Notes: generated from the sequence alone by a model not told the origin. A stretch of 64,000 nt of DNA from Ursus arctos (GCF_023065955.2 NW_026623067.1:59838444-59902443), one strand, 5' to 3'. Shown: positions 23,708-37,519, counted from the first letter of the stretch. Numbers and translations are program-made.

Positions 23708-23739
23708 GTGTTGTTGTTGTTGTTGTTATTATTATTATT
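23708..23739. repeat. (GTT)n(ATT)n compound microsatellite
   Basis: Several GTT units pass directly into ATT units. Confidence 0.9.
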
Positions 23740-24435
23740 GGGAAACTACTTGGCAACACATCCACAAAACCTCTCTTAGAGGGCTTTCTTTTTAGAGATG
23801 GTCTCTTGTTGATTTCAGATCATTCCAGTTCTGACTTTATCCCCCAATATTGTCGTTGTCCCCTGAAAGCCCCCCAGTTCCCCTGCTTATTAAAAAAACT
23901 CAATAAATCCCGAAATATTTTTCTAGGCTAGTTAATAAACCCTGCCACGGGAATGTGTATATGTGTTTTAATATGTAATGTTTATAGTAGGTATGAATCT
24001 GCTTCTATCTCTTTTTAAATAAATGAAAATAAAACATGTTCATCCCTTTTAGCCTTTGTGTATGTTTATGTGATGTGCTACATTTAAATGATTTGTTTCT
24101 GCTGGCCTGGCATCTGCAGCAGTTTCTGCAGACAACAGTTTTATCTCTGTAAACTTGTATGGAGCATTTGGGCTCCTGCCTGTCTAATCTTATACAGACA
24201 TTTTATTAAAGAAAAAAAAAAACCCAGAAAGTCCATGGCCACCCTCCGACTTCCTAGAGGCAGATACTACATTGCTGACTTCAGGGTGGTCCTTGGAAAT
24301 GATGTTTTGTTTGGGACCAGGAATATTTTTAAGGGTGTGAAAACATTTGCATTGTGAACGCAAAGTGGAATCTTGATAATACAGCTCTGTAAAATATTGA
24401 TGCAGAGTTCCTATGTCCAGATTGGCAGATTGTGA

Positions 24436-24690
<255 letters not shown>

Positions 24691-26023
24691 TGAGTACTCT
24701 AAGGGTGGTTTGGATTTATACAGTCCAACTCAAATAGTAATAAAAATGAAAATGATTGTGCTGAATGAGGTGAAGGAGAGCTCTGTTGTTGGTAATTCCA
24801 GAATGTATAAGCTAAATGTGGAATCAAGCAGAGGAGTAAGTTTTGGGTGTTTTAATTTATCTTATCAGAGGGGAAATATACAGTCACTATGTGCATCTGT
24901 GCAAAGTCTGTGTGTGGGCAGTAAAGCCAATGGTGAAGGTTATGGGCCTGGACTTGATCCTGGATTGCAGCCTGTGGATCACTGGCCTCACACATTCTGG
25001 AAAGGCAGAACATATTTTGCTTCATGGTTTCGTCACAGCTTTCTCTCCAGGGATGTCCTTTGTTGTTTGCCCTCCAAATTTAAAAATCCAAAGGAGCGTG
25101 GGTTTGTATTTTATCAGTTTTGAAATATAGTGCCTTTGCATGCTGGGCCTTTTCTAAAACCTGGCTCTTACTTTATTGTTCTTCAAGTGCCTGGGTTTAG
25201 GAGAGAAGTCTACCACTAGAAATATGAATTTCCAACTACTTGATTTTGTAGAGATTTCCTGACAGCTTTTCAGGGCAAGGTTTATCAAAGCGGACAGGTT
25301 TGGGGCTGTGTTAATTGCTTAGGGCAATCTGTGCAGTGGATCAAGGATGGGGTAACAGAGGTGGATTTAATGCTAAATGAAGGATAAGCTTTAGTGTCCC
25401 TACTTGCACAGACCCCTTCCAAGGCACTGGGGAGGGCTCTAGCAATGTGTTCTCATGCTTATATGGTTTTGTAAAATCTAAAAAAGTAAAGAAAGTTTAA
25501 TTGCCATCAGTTCAGCTTTTTGACAATGGCTTTAAAGAGGGCTCCCTAAAGAGTGTAGACTTTACGTTCCACAACACATAGATCTGTCCCAGACAGTGAG
25601 GTCAAAGTCATGCATCATATGCAGTGGAAGGATGTTTACTGGTTGTGCATGTGTATATGTGAGAGGTATATGTTTGCGTGTGTATGGAAATCTATGTGTC
25701 TGTTGTATGCATGTGTATGTCTGATGTGTTATGGTTATATATAGTATTCATTGTCCATAGGTATCCTAGAAAGAGTAGAAAATAGCAAAATTTTGCAGCA
25801 TAACAATTTTACAAACCAAACAAAAACAGAAACAAAAAGGAAAGGAATCAGGAAGGAAGGGAGTAAAAAGAAACAAGTAAGCAGGGGCTTTTGAAAGTAA
25901 TATCTAGATAAATTGTTGAATAAGTAAAGCAATAATCATTTTTCCAAATAGCTGGAAATAGATTCTCTAATGTACTTTTATAATAATTTAAAATTTTTTC
26001 ACATAAAACTTTCTGATATTTTA

Positions 26024-26200
26024 TTTTTTAAAATATTTATTTATTTGAGAGAGAGAGAATGCATAGAGGGAGAGAGAGAGGAAGAAGCAGACTCCCCACC
26101 GAGCAGAGAGCTCCACGTGGGGCTCGATCCCAGGACCCCGGGATCATGACCCAAGCTGAAGGCAGATGCTTAACCAACTGAGCCACTCAGGCACCCCAAG
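26024..26200 (-). mobile_element. CanSINE, antisense
   Basis: The antisense copy ends 'gagccactcaggcacccc' and has a 16-bp perfect target-site duplication (actttctgatatttta) at 26008-26023 and 26201-26216. Confidence 0.95.
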
Positions 26201-26860
26201 ACTTTCTGATATTTTAAACTGTATTTTTATGTTAAAGTCTTTAGAGAGATTTAATGCTAAATGAAGCATCATTTAGGGCACAATTGGGGCACTTTAACAT
26301 ATGGTCACTGTGGCAAGATATCATCAAATCTCGATGAATTGTGTTATACTTTCTAATGACATCTCTTTTAGTTCCCTTTACAGCAAATTGTTGACATAGT
26401 TACTTGCATGAGTAACCTGAAGTAACTTTAAGGAACCTTGAAATCTGTGATGATAGAAATGAAAAAAAATATATATATATATAAGTGGTTTTATTGAATT
26501 ATCTTGGATGCTGTTTTGGCTTGACATACCAGAACACAGATCTAAATTGCAGACAATATCAGGGTAGCTTATGTTTTGTCACACTTCCGTTTATCATCGG
26601 TTTTGCTACCAAGGATATCAGAGATTTAATTTTTGCAATAAGTTATTTATTTGAAACAAAGGAAGAAATCCATGTGCAGGTACCTTCTCTGGAAGCAAAA
26701 GCAGTATCTAGAATATAGGAAATCTGACACGTATTTTACTTATAAGCAAAACATCTCGTCTGAAACACAGTGAACTGTCTCTGGACATCCCAGGAGCACC
26801 TTGTTGGCTTTCCTTTGAAGCAACAGATAGTCATAGCTTTCTTTTTCTGTGTCTGCATTG

Positions 26861-26878
26861 TTCTTTTCTTTTCTCTTT

Positions 26879-26922
<44 letters not shown>

Positions 26923-26924
26923 TC
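26861..26924. repeat. (TTTC)n microsatellite
   Basis: This long tetranucleotide run, with interrupted TTTTC/TCTTTTC units at its left end, makes a spurious Lys/Glu/Arg-rich open frame on the minus strand. Confidence 0.97.
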
Positions 26925-27091
26925 ATTCTGAAGCAGTTTAAGTAAAATAAACAATACAAAAAATTACGGAAGAAAGACCATATACAGGTTGAACATCTAG
27001 AAAAATTTTTGTTTGCATTATCAATATATTCTAAGCAGAAAAAAATTACTATTATTAATAATTACATATGGGAGAAAATACAACTATTACT

Positions 27092-27286
27092 TTTTATTTA
27101 TTTATTTTTAAAGATTTTATTTATTTGAGTGAGAGAGAAAACAAGTGCAGGTAAAGGGGCAGAGAGGGAGAGGGACAAGCAGACTCCCTGCTGAGCACAG
27201 AGCCTGATGCTGGGCTCGATCCCTGGACCCTGAGATCATGACCTGAGCTGAAGTCAGACGCTTAACTGAGCCACCCAGGCACCCCT
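27092..27286 (-). mobile_element. CanSINE, antisense
   Basis: The copy runs from 'ttttaaagattttatttatt' to 'gagccacccaggcacccc'. The flanks share 'acaactnttactttt'-like sequence, an imperfect duplication. Confidence 0.92.
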
Positions 27287-27425
27287 ACAACTTTTAGTTT
27301 TTAATGGAAATCCATTACACTGTTATAATCAATCACAGGTTATGCCATACACATATAAACATGATATAAAATTATGGCTGTTTAAGACACAGGAATCAAA
27401 AAGAGGCTAAATATCAATTAGATGA

Positions 27426-27686
<261 letters not shown>

Positions 27687-27879
27687 TAGGGTGTGTTTGG
27701 TAACTAAATTGTTTACCCATTACCTGTAGGACTTAGGCTTTTGCTTATTTTCTCATATTGACCTTATGGCCAGTAATATGCATTTGTAACAATAAGGTGG
27801 TTGCCTATAGTATAATTTGGGACATGGAGGACAGAAGCTAACTGGCCTCAGGGACAGTAAGTCTTGAATTTGCTGTGTG

Positions 27880-28110
27880 AACTCTAATAAAGCTTATTAA
27901 GTACATACTATGTCCTGGGCACTAGTCTTAGGACTTTGATATTTAGTGCCCAATCTTGTCTCCCAACCTTGCAAGAAAAGTGTTACTAAAAATACACAGT
28001 TTTCATATGAAGAGCCTAACACAGAGAGGTTAAATATCTTGCCCAAAGAATTGCATCTAAGAAGGGATGAAGGCAGGCTTTGAACATGGTTTACCTGGTT
28101 CCAGAGACCA
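27880..28110 (-). repeat. MIR-like SINE, antisense
   Basis: 'cctgggcactagtcttaggac' is followed by 'aacacagagaggttaaatat' and 'cttgcccaaag'. These are landmarks of an ancient tRNA-derived MIR in reverse. Confidence 0.65.
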
Positions 28111-28857
28111 TGCTGTTACCCCCAAAGCAGCTTAACTATTTGTCTGCCTTGATATCAAAATCCACCCTAAGGATTTTCTCCCTACTTTTCCCAATTTCAC
28201 TTACTACTTTACCATGGTGCAAGAAAATCACTTGGGCTGGATCTACCCAATATCACATCATCATCTCCAGTGGGAATGAAAGATGATGGCCTTGGTTTTT
28301 AGAATCCTATGGACCGTGGCTCCTGGTTCTTAGTTAATCAAATGGGCCATTGTTCTTAAAGTGTTCAGAAGGTTTTCACACGGCTATTGTATTTTCTGTC
28401 TGGATTGACTTGTTGGAAGATAAAGCTCTGTACCGCTTTACTTTCATTCTTCCAGGGCCTGGGTTTAGACTGTGCTTAGTAAATCTTTGGAAGATGATGA
28501 ATGAAGTCAGATCAAATCAGTTGGTCATCTTATTGGTTTTTTGTTTTGTTTTGTTTTGTTTTTTTGGTGTAGACATGGCCTAGACATGATAATGATGAAT
28601 TTGTTTTACCAGTGGGGCACATCCTTCTCCATTTTATTCCTCTGAGATTGGTGGGCAAGTTAATTGATATAGAATCAGAATGAAGAAGTACCCCTTACTA
28701 AAAATTGGCACCAAAAGCACCCCAATTTTGTGAGGGTAATAAGTTGTATTATGGTTATTGTACTTAACATGTTATTTGGGTCTGGAAATTGTTATTTGAT
28801 TATTTTGCAATGTTAGTTAGCCTACAAAAGATGATTTGGTGATAGACCTGATTGCCA

Positions 28858-29057
28858 GGGGCGCCTGGGTGGCTCAGTCGTTAAGCATCTGCCTTCGGCT
28901 CGGGTCATGATCCCAGTGTTCTGGGATCGAGCCCTGCGTCGGGCTCCCTGCTCAGTGGGAAGGCTGATTCTCCCGCTCCCACTTCCCCTGCTTGTGTTCC
29001 CTCTCTCGCTGCCTCTCTCTCTGTCAAATAAATAAATAAAATCTAAAAAAAAAAAAA
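28858..29057 (+). mobile_element. CanSINE, sense, young-looking
   Basis: The copy is close to the consensus from 'ggcgcctgggtggctcagtc' to an A14 tail. A 14-bp duplication with one mismatch sits at 28844-28857 and 29058-29071. Confidence 0.96.
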
Positions 29058-29099
29058 AGACCGGATTGCCATCAGTCTATTCTTATTTTGATGTTGAAA

Positions 29100-30890
29100 C
29101 CCTGATATAGTAACTTTTTAATTTTTAAATTGACCATACAATTTTCTTTCTTTTTGGTGTACACTTCTATGAATTTTAATGCATGTATAGATTCATGGAG
29201 TCACCACCATAATCAAAATACAGAACAGTTGCATCACCCAGAAAATTTCCTCATGCTGCATCTTTGTAGTCAAACATTTACCCACCCCGGAAACCACTGA
29301 CCTCTTCTCCATCTCCATAATTTGCCTTTTTGAGAATGCTGCATAAATGATATCATGTAACATAACCTTTTGACACTGGCTTCTTCACTCAGCTGAATCT
29401 CTCTGAGATTTACTCATACGCATCACTAATTCCTCCCTTTTTATTGCCGAATAGTATTTCAGTATATAGATGTGCCACAGGTTTATTTATGCATTCACCT
29501 GTTAAGGACATTAGAGTTGTCTCCAATTTTTGACTATTACAAATAAAGCTGCTATCACTTTCATGAAGATGGTGCTAAGGGCTAAGAAGGAAGCCCCTGC
29601 CCCTCCCAAAGGTGAAGCCAAAGCAAAGAGTTTGAAGGCCAAGAAAGCAGTGCTGAAAGGCATCCACAGTCACAAACAAAAGATGATCTGTACATGACCT
29701 ACCTTCTGATGGCCCATGACACTGCATCTCCAAAGGCAGCCCAAATATCCTCGGAAGAGCGCCTCCAGGAGAAACAGGCTTGACTGCTATGCCATCATCA
29801 GGTTCCCCCTGACTACCGAGTCAGGCATGAAGAAAACAGAAGACAGCAACACACTTGTGTTCCTTGTGGATGTCAAGACCAACAAGCACCAGATCAAACA
29901 GTCTGTGAAGAAGCTCTACGATATTGACAGGGCCAAGGTCAACACCTTGATCAGGCCCGATGGATAGAAGAAGGCCTATGTTCAACTGGCTCCTGACGAT
30001 GATGCTTTGGATATTGCCAACAAAATTGGAGTTATCTAAATTGAATCCGGCTGGCTAAATCTAAATGTAAATTTTTTCACAAACAACAACAACAAAACAA
30101 AGGTGCTATCAACATTTGTGTACCGGTTTTATGTAGGCATAGGTTTTCTTTTCTCTAGTATGAAGCCCTAGGAGTGAGATTACTGGGTGGTATAGTAAGC
30201 TGTATACAAGAAGCTGCCAGACTGTTTTCTTTAGTGGCTGTGCCTTGCATTCCCAGCAGCAGTGTAACAGAACTCCATTTGTCCCACATCCTCATGGGCT
30301 CTTGTAGCTTTCATGTTTGCTCCTCAATGTTTGCCTTTCTAATGCATATATATTGGCATCTCATTGTGATTTTAATTTGCATTTCTTTAATGGCTAAGGA
30401 TATCGAGCAACTTTCTTGTGTTATTTACCATTTGTATATTTTCTTTGGTGATGTGTCTATTCAAATCTTTTGAGCATTTTTTTAATAAGGTTGTTTGTTT
30501 TCTTACTGTTGAGTTTTGAGAGTTCTTTATATATTCCGGATACAAGTCTTTTGTTATATCTGTGATTTGCAAATATTTTCTCATACTCTGTAGTTTATCT
30601 TTTAACAGAGCAAAAGTTTTAAATTTTGATGAAGTGCAACTTACCTGCATTTTAAAAATGAATCTGGGTGTTGTGTTATATCTAAGAATGACTTGCCTAA
30701 CTTGTCATGAAGATTTTCTCATATTTTCCTTGTAAAATTTTTAGAGTTGTGTGTTTTACATTTAGATCTATGGCCATTTTGAGTTACTTTAAGTATAATG
30801 TATGAGGAATAGGTCAAGGTTCTTTTTTTTCTTGCATAGAATTGACCAGTTTCTTCACCATTTGACACCAGTGTCACTTCAGTTTTCAAC
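29100..30890 (-). mobile_element. Old L1 sequence, antisense, split by an RPL23A retrocopy
   Basis: The reverse of an L1 3' end is recognisable ('catgtaacataaccttttga', 'cacctgttaaggacattaga' left of the retrocopy; 'agtgagattactgggtgg', 'ttctttatatattccggata' right of it). Ends are approximate. Confidence 0.75.
29558..30098 (+). pseudogene. RPL23A: RPL23A processed pseudogene
   Basis: This is an intronless, full-length copy of the mRNA for ribosomal protein uL23. From the ATG at 29569 to the TAA at 30037-30039 there are exactly 156 codons, the normal length, with no frameshift. Recognisable segments include KKEAPAPPK, the QPKYPRKSA stretch, and [20 protein letters not shown] followed by [17 protein letters not shown]. 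It is disabled by three in-frame stops: TGA at 29695-29697, TGA at 29707-29709 and TAG at 29965-29967. An A-rich tail (aacaacaacaaaac) and a 13-bp duplication with one mismatch (29545-29557, 30099-30111) mark L1-driven insertion into older L1 sequence. The longest open stretch is only a remnant. Confidence 0.97.
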
Positions 30891-32037
30891 ACTTTTGCAG
30901 TGCTCTTTGGACTTGCCCCACGGGTGCACCATCCAGGGCTGGTCTGAGATCTGGGCAGTGGTTTGCCCCATAGGTCAGCATTCCAGGCCTTTGTCATGCT
31001 GTGTAGGGTCTGGTCTAGGTACAGATAGGGGTGAGGCCACACACACCGCTTTATGCGCTCATTCTCTCGAGCTTCCACCTCTCCAGCATCATCACCCCCG
31101 CATCCCCCAGCTACAGGGCCCCTCTTCCCCTTTTCCTGGTGTTCCGACTAGAAAGTCAGGGGTGTGGTCTCTGAGCTCAGCTGTCTGCTTCCCACCATTA
31201 GGTCTGCCTCTGGGGGACTGAGGGCGGAAAATAAGCAGCATGGGTCCCCAATCCATCCACTCTTCTGACCACAGTTCCTTTGGTCCGAGAGGATTTCTCT
31301 GTCAGTTTTAGATGCTTGCCCAGTTGGTGCTGTTGCTACCCCTTCTACCACAGGGTTCCAGCTTTGGGAGTGAGGCATGCCTGGGACAGGGCCAGAAGAG
31401 AATAAAGAAACAGTATTTCCCCTACTTTGTCCTGTAGGGGCCCCCTTCTGCTCCTTAGACCAGAAAGAGAGGGCTTCTCTTGGAGTTCTTTCTCTGCCCA
31501 GAGCACACTTCTGTGACTTACATGGCCTTGAGTTCAAGCTGGAAGGTATGGAAGGAAAAAAACAAAAACCAAATCAGGAAACCCTTTTTGTTTATATTTG
31601 GAGTTTTGGTTTACTTCCCAATCTACCTGTTACCATTTACTTCTCAGAGTCCTCAAACAGCTACTCCATGCATTCTGTCTGGAGATTTTAGTCACATTTG
31701 GTGAGAGAGACAGTGTACTTCATTCTATCCCAAATCTTTAACATACTAAAAAGAATTGGAAAGAATTGTACAATAAACACTTACGCATCCATTGCCCAGG
31801 TTGATAGCATCTTTTCTTTTAAACAGCATGTCTGAGGATCGCCATGTTTCTAATATATTAAATACACTACTGGTTTCTGTCAGGGTATAAGTCAGTTGTT
31901 CCTGAAGTGATGAAGAGATGTTCTACCACCTTATTCTCTTTGAGGCTTTTCCAAACATACATTTGGAAGCTCACATCAGCTTTTTTGTAGCTTGTCCTTG
32001 TGAGAAAGAAATGCTGTCAGGTGGGAAATATAGTATC

Positions 32038-32060
32038 GTGTGTGTGTGTGTGTGTGTGTA
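32038..32060. repeat. (TG)n microsatellite
   Basis: This is a clean run of TG units. Confidence 0.95.
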
Positions 32061-32389
32061 TTTATGTTCCAGATGTGTCTCTGTACTCCACCTTGAAAGT
32101 CTCACTAAGTTTAATATTTCTATAACTAACTTAATTATTCACAGTGGCATTAAAACATAACTAATAAAATGCTTTTTATAATTCAAGCAATGCTGTGTTT
32201 GGTCAAACTTTCTTTATCTGGGTCATGAGCCCTGAGTTTGACTTGGCAGATCTGTCTTCTAAGTTCTAACACCTGTTTGCAAAGAGCCAAAAATTGAACA
32301 CCTTCACCATCAGTATTTATTCATTGCCTTCTGTGGGTAAGTCTCAATGCCAACTACTGGGGATTTAATAGCATTTATGTTCTTATTAC

Positions 32390-32530
32390 TCAAAGTGTTG
32401 TCCTGAGGCCGGAAACACTGGCATTACCTGGGAGCTTGACATGCAGAATCCCAGACCCCACCCCAGACCTCCTGCATCAGACTCTGTGACTTAATAAGAT
32501 CCCCAGGTGGTTGTGTCAGGAAGCACTGGC
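32390..32530. repeat. MER-type DNA transposon fragment
   Basis: 'caaagtgttgtcctgaggcc', 'attacctgggagcttgac', 'atgcagaatcccagacccca' and 'agatccccaggtggtt' follow the order of a common hAT-Charlie-type MER element. I cannot set the exact family by eye. Confidence 0.6.
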
Positions 32531-33545
32531 ATGAGATACAATCCTGCTTTGAGGGTGTGCAGTCTATTAAAGGAGCAAGAACCAAGACCATCAACAGAAG
32601 GTATCTTTTAAGGTATTGCAAGCTAAGGATCAAATGCATGGCCCGGGTGCTGAGAGCTCCAGGTTCAAAGTCGGTGGCATCTCTGAATCTTGGGAACAGT
32701 TGTTAAATGGAGGCTCTTACTCCAGACATGCATCAGGGATCCCAGGTGGAGAGCAGGCGGTGCATAGAGGGTAATGACAGGCATCAGCTCTCAGAGCTTC
32801 TTATCTCTGGGCAGGTACTCCAGTGCATGTGCTCCTCAGGGGAAGCTACTGACCTTCTCACTTAGGACCACACTGGTGATATGGACAGATCGTCCCTGAC
32901 TGTGGGCCTTTTACACTTTACAGAGCATTCCGTAGAACTGTGAGTGTAATCCATGACACATGCTCACAGCCTGTCCTAGGCATGTCAGTTTCATGTCACA
33001 AGACATAGTTTTATGAACATTTTTTTGTGGGGAAATTAACATCTGTGAACAAGGATTCTTTGCCTCTGAGGAATGTTGGCTTCACTTGGAATATATAGCT
33101 TCACAGTTTCCTGTTGTTGGCAGTTTGAATTCCTGACTCTTGGATTTTATGATTAGTGTTTAAAATCTTTCAGTGTTGCCTGCTTTGAAATTAGGAATGA
33201 CCTCTTAGGAAAAAATAGAGCACCTATCAAAGTGTGATTTATCTTCTATCAAAAATATTTCTGACCTCTTTTTTGACCATTTGTGAAACTGGATTTAGTA
33301 TTTCTGAATAGAGATCATTAATTTGTGGAGAAGAGTAATTAAGGAGTGTAATTGTGTTTAGGGCACATTTCTTGAAGAACCTCAACTAGTTATTGTGCAT
33401 CATTAGTCCTTGGGAAAAAGTGCAGAAATTGGTGAGCATTTTCTGCACATTGGAATTGTAAATATATAAATAGACTTAAGGAGACTAACTCACTGGGTGG
33501 TGTGGCAGCTGAAATGTAAATTTTATAGAGTACGTACATTTAAAG

Positions 33546-33761
33546 CAGGGTTTATCAACAGTGGCCCTATGATATTTTGGTCAAATGATTTTTTTTTTTT
33601 GTTGTGGGGGGCTGTTTGGGATTATAGGATGTTTTGCAGTATCTCTGGCTTCTACCCACTAAATGCCAATATCTCCACTTAGCCACAGAAATCAAAAGTA
33701 TCTCCAGACAGCTCCAAATGTCCTCTGGGGGCAAAATTTTCCCCTCAGTTTAGAACCACTG
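33546..33761 (-). repeat. MER5A-like hAT-Charlie element
   Basis: The reverse of MER5A is visible from 'cagggtttatcaacagtggc' to 'ctcagtttagaaccactg', with the internal 'catttggagctgtctggaga' region. It is about full length (around 190 bp in the family) plus a T-run. Confidence 0.85.
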
Positions 33762-34499
33762 ATTTAGAATTACACCTCATTAATCTGGGACTTCCTTTTC
33801 ACTTCTCCATATCTGTACTTTCCTGAGAAGAAGAGAATACATAAATGCAGTTTCTAGGGCAGCCAAAGTAAATGCCAAAAGGCAAATAAAAGTGCCCCTC
33901 ACAGACCCTCCTTCCTTGGTCATATTGTATATATCTAGCAAACCGGTTTCTTGGGTTACAAACATTAGGAGATGCAAATAAGATGTGCTGAGAAGGCTTA
34001 CTTTTTGGAAGGCACTTTAACAGAGCAATGGATGCTTTTATGACAGAGATAAGAGGAAACAGAAAAGCAGACAGATGAACTTACAGATCAGGAACCTGAG
34101 GCTGAGTGTTAACGAGAACACAGGACTTGAAAGTAGGAGAGCCAGATTGGAGGTCAGTTTCTTTTGACTCCACAGATGACACTCTTGTCTGCTCAATATT
34201 ACTTCTCTAACTTGGGGACTAGGATGCAAGGCCCAGCTTTCCTAGTTTAGCCCCTTCCAATTCCACCTTCCTGAGACAGCCACTGTTAACTGCTGGCTGT
34301 TTCCTTTCACACTTTTCTCCTGCTCATTCATTCTACAAGTCTAACTGCCCACAGCATCCCTAACGGTCAGTAGGTCCTGATCGAGTCCCTGTCAGCCTAT
34401 TTCATGCACATGTGCGTGCACATGCACACCTATGTAATTTTATAGAGAGAGAATATTTCAAATGATTTATATATAAATAGGTTTCTTTTTATAACCTCA

Positions 34500-35410
34500 G
34501 TCTTCTATGTTTTTCTTTTTTGTGCTCCTACCCCTTCTCCAGTAACTACATTTAACAATGCAGAATATGTGTGTTTATTTCTGCACTTTGGTTCATGCTC
34601 ATATAATCATATCTATATTGCTATCGGGCATGTATCTACCTATGTGCCCAACTTAGACAGACATAGATACATACATGACTTATATTTTTTTCTGCATCTT
34701 ATTTTTCACATTTAATAGCTACCTCATGGAAATCTCTCCAACTCAGTTTTTATAGCTCTAACTCATTATTTGTAATGGCTGCTTGATGTGGTATGACTGT
34801 GCCCTAATTTTCTCAGCATTCTTATATTCGTAGACATTTACCTTGTTCTCATTTTTAAGGGTTACAGTTAATATCCTTGTTTACGTAACATTAGGTCCTA
34901 AAACTCATTTTCAAGGGATAGATTACTAGTAGTGGGATTGTTGGTTGAATTGAAAATTTCAATAGCTATTGCCAGATTGCTGAAACCATAATGGTTCATT
35001 TCCACTAAAACCTTAAGAGTGCACCTTTTTTGGTCCACTTTTTCAATTGGTTTAATTGCCTTCTTTTTGTTGATTTGTAAGAGGCTTCATGTATTAGAAT
35101 AAGTAACCATTTATCTTTATTAAAATACATTTTTTAAAAAATCTATCATTTGTTTCTTGACTTGATCTTCATTCTTTCCTTTTATAACTTATGGATCAAG
35201 GCACTGTACCTTACAGTCCAGATTTTTTTCTAATATTTTTGTGTGCTCTTTGTGTGTGTATCGTATGATATAGGATTTAATTTTATTTTTTTCCCCTGTG
35301 GAGAACCAGTTGTGCCTGTACCACTTATTAACTGTATTTCTTTTCCCCATAGAATTGAAGTATCACTTTTGCTGTATATTAAATTTTTCCCTATTTGTTA
35401 ATTTTCAACA
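34500..35410 (-). mobile_element. Old L1 fragment, antisense
   Basis: 'gtagtgggattgttggttga', 'tgccagattgctgaaaccat' and 'ccagttgtgcctgtaccact' are reverse landmarks of L1 3' UTR and ORF2. The fragment is diverged and has no usable ORF. Confidence 0.7.
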
Positions 35411-35446
35411 ATTGAATATTAACTTGGCCTTTGTTGACTGAGATAG

Positions 35447-35822
<376 letters not shown>

Positions 35823-36427
35823 TAGTAGGATAGATCCTATTCATACCCCCACCAAATTCCTCTTTCTTCCTATCCTGCTGGAGCTGCCAAAGCAGCCAGC
35901 ACAGACAGACCTGGCCCTATAGCTAGCTCCTCCATCACTCTGGCCAAGGACAGAACAGCTGAGAAGCGCTGGTGTTGGTGGTGGCCCTGGCATCTCATGT
36001 GGGAAGGGCAGGAAGTATTGAGCAAGCATCCAGATTCTTTTTTCCCTCTGTTCCCTCATTCTGGCTGATTGTGGACAGTATCCATCCTGTTTTGTATTCA
36101 GAATGTATGTTTACATTTTACTCCATTATGCTTGGCCTTTTGGGAGTATATTTGATCCAAGATTATGCAGTAATGGGTCATGGAATATAATGTAGTGTTA
36201 CTGTATTTGTGTACATTCTTTTTCTTTTCATAAGGAGAGATAGACTAGTAACAGTCACCACCTATTGAGTATTTATTAGTGTGCTAGATACAGAGGAAAG
36301 CTATTTACATACATAATTTCATTGAGAGGTCTAGGGCCTGGTATATATGGATGCTTAACAAGTCATTGCTGAATGAATGAATTAGCCTGTTAATTCCCAT
36401 AATTATATACAGAAGGATTTTGCTTAT

Positions 36428-36613
36428 ATATTTTTAAAGATTTTATTTATTTATTTATTTGATAGAGCACAAGCAGGGGGAGCAGCAGGCAGAGGGAGCA
36501 GGAGAAGCAGGCTCCCTGCTGAGCAGAGAGCTCAATGCAGGGCAATCCCAGGACCCTGGGATCATGACCTGAGCCGAAGGCCGACCCATTATGACTGAGC
36601 CACCCAGGTGCCC
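36428..36613 (-). mobile_element. CanSINE A of a serial pair, antisense
   Basis: The copy is flanked on both sides by 'gg(a/g)ttttgcttat'. A deletion inside the copy removed part of the head-region sequence ('atgcagggcaatcccagg'). Confidence 0.93.
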
Positions 36614-36627
36614 TGGGTTTTGCTTAT

Positions 36628-36826
36628 TTTTTTGTTTAGAGATTTTATTTATTTATTTGACAGAGACAGCCAGCAAGAGAGGGAACCACAAGCAAGGGGA
36701 GTGGGAGAAGAAGAAGCAGGCTCCCAGCAGAGCAGGGAGCCCGATGCGGGGCTCGATCCCAGGACCCTGGGATTATGACCTGAGCTGAAGGCAGACGCTT
36801 AACGACTGAGCCACCCAGGTGCCCCT
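36628..36826 (-). mobile_element. CanSINE B of a serial pair, antisense
   Basis: The copy is near the consensus and lies directly after SINE A, sharing the middle copy of the same target sequence. The third copy follows at 36827-36839. Confidence 0.95.
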
Positions 36827-37211
36827 GGATTTTGCTTATTTTCAAAGGTGATTAATTTGAGGCTTAGAGAAGCTAAGTATCTTGTCCAGTGTCCCAAAAC
36901 TGGAAAGTGAGAGCTAGGATTTGAATTCAGGTCTAGCTGACCCCAGTCACCATGCCATCCTGCTGTCCTGTCTCCCTTCTCAGATGACAGTGGGCATTCC
37001 CTATGTGCCAGGGAATATCTTTTCCCTGGAATATCTTCTAGGCTTTTCTTATAGGGGAGCATACCATGTGATATTGACATTTTGATTTCAAATGGGACCT
37101 CCTTTTCACTGGGCCTAGAACATTGTTCTCCATGAAAGGCTCTCCAGAAATTAAGCAGGAATACCTCATTTCACCTCTTGTAAAAACTTTCACATTCTTT
37201 TCTGACCTTAG

Positions 37212-37406
37212 TCTTTTTTAAAAAGATTTTGTTTATTTATTTGACAGAGAGATAGAGAGAGAACACTAGTAGGGGGAGCTGTAGGCAGAAGGAGAAGCAG
37301 ACTCCCCGTTGAGCAGGGAGCCCAATGTGGGACTTGATCCCAGGACCTGGACATCATGACCCAAGCTGAAGGCAGACACTTAACTGACTGAGCCACCCAG
37401 GTACCC
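37212..37406 (-). mobile_element. CanSINE, antisense
   Basis: The perfect 10-bp duplication is ctgaccttag at 37202-37211 and 37407-37416. Confidence 0.95.
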
Positions 37407-37519
37407 CTGACCTTAGGCTTAAAAAGCAACAAAAACAGTAAGTCTTTCTTCTAATGAAGTCCATAAATTTTTACTTCTTCTGAGTATGACTGAGCAACTA
37501 TACATTTACAGCTTGGAGG

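Larger units (their letters stand above)
36240..36965 (-). repeat. MIR, antisense, split by two CanSINEs
   Basis: The left part (36240-36412) and right part (36840-36965, 'gaggcttagagaagctaagt', 'aggatttgaattcaggtcta') form one antisense MIR once the two SINEs are removed. Confidence 0.65.

Noticed and set aside
26736..26954. Open frame with repeated Lys-Glu-Arg-Lys
   Set aside because: It is the reverse translation of the (TTTC)n microsatellite.
29716..29967. 83-codon open frame that could look like a ribosomal protein gene
   Set aside because: It is the longest stop-free part of the RPL23A processed pseudogene, which has two stops before it.
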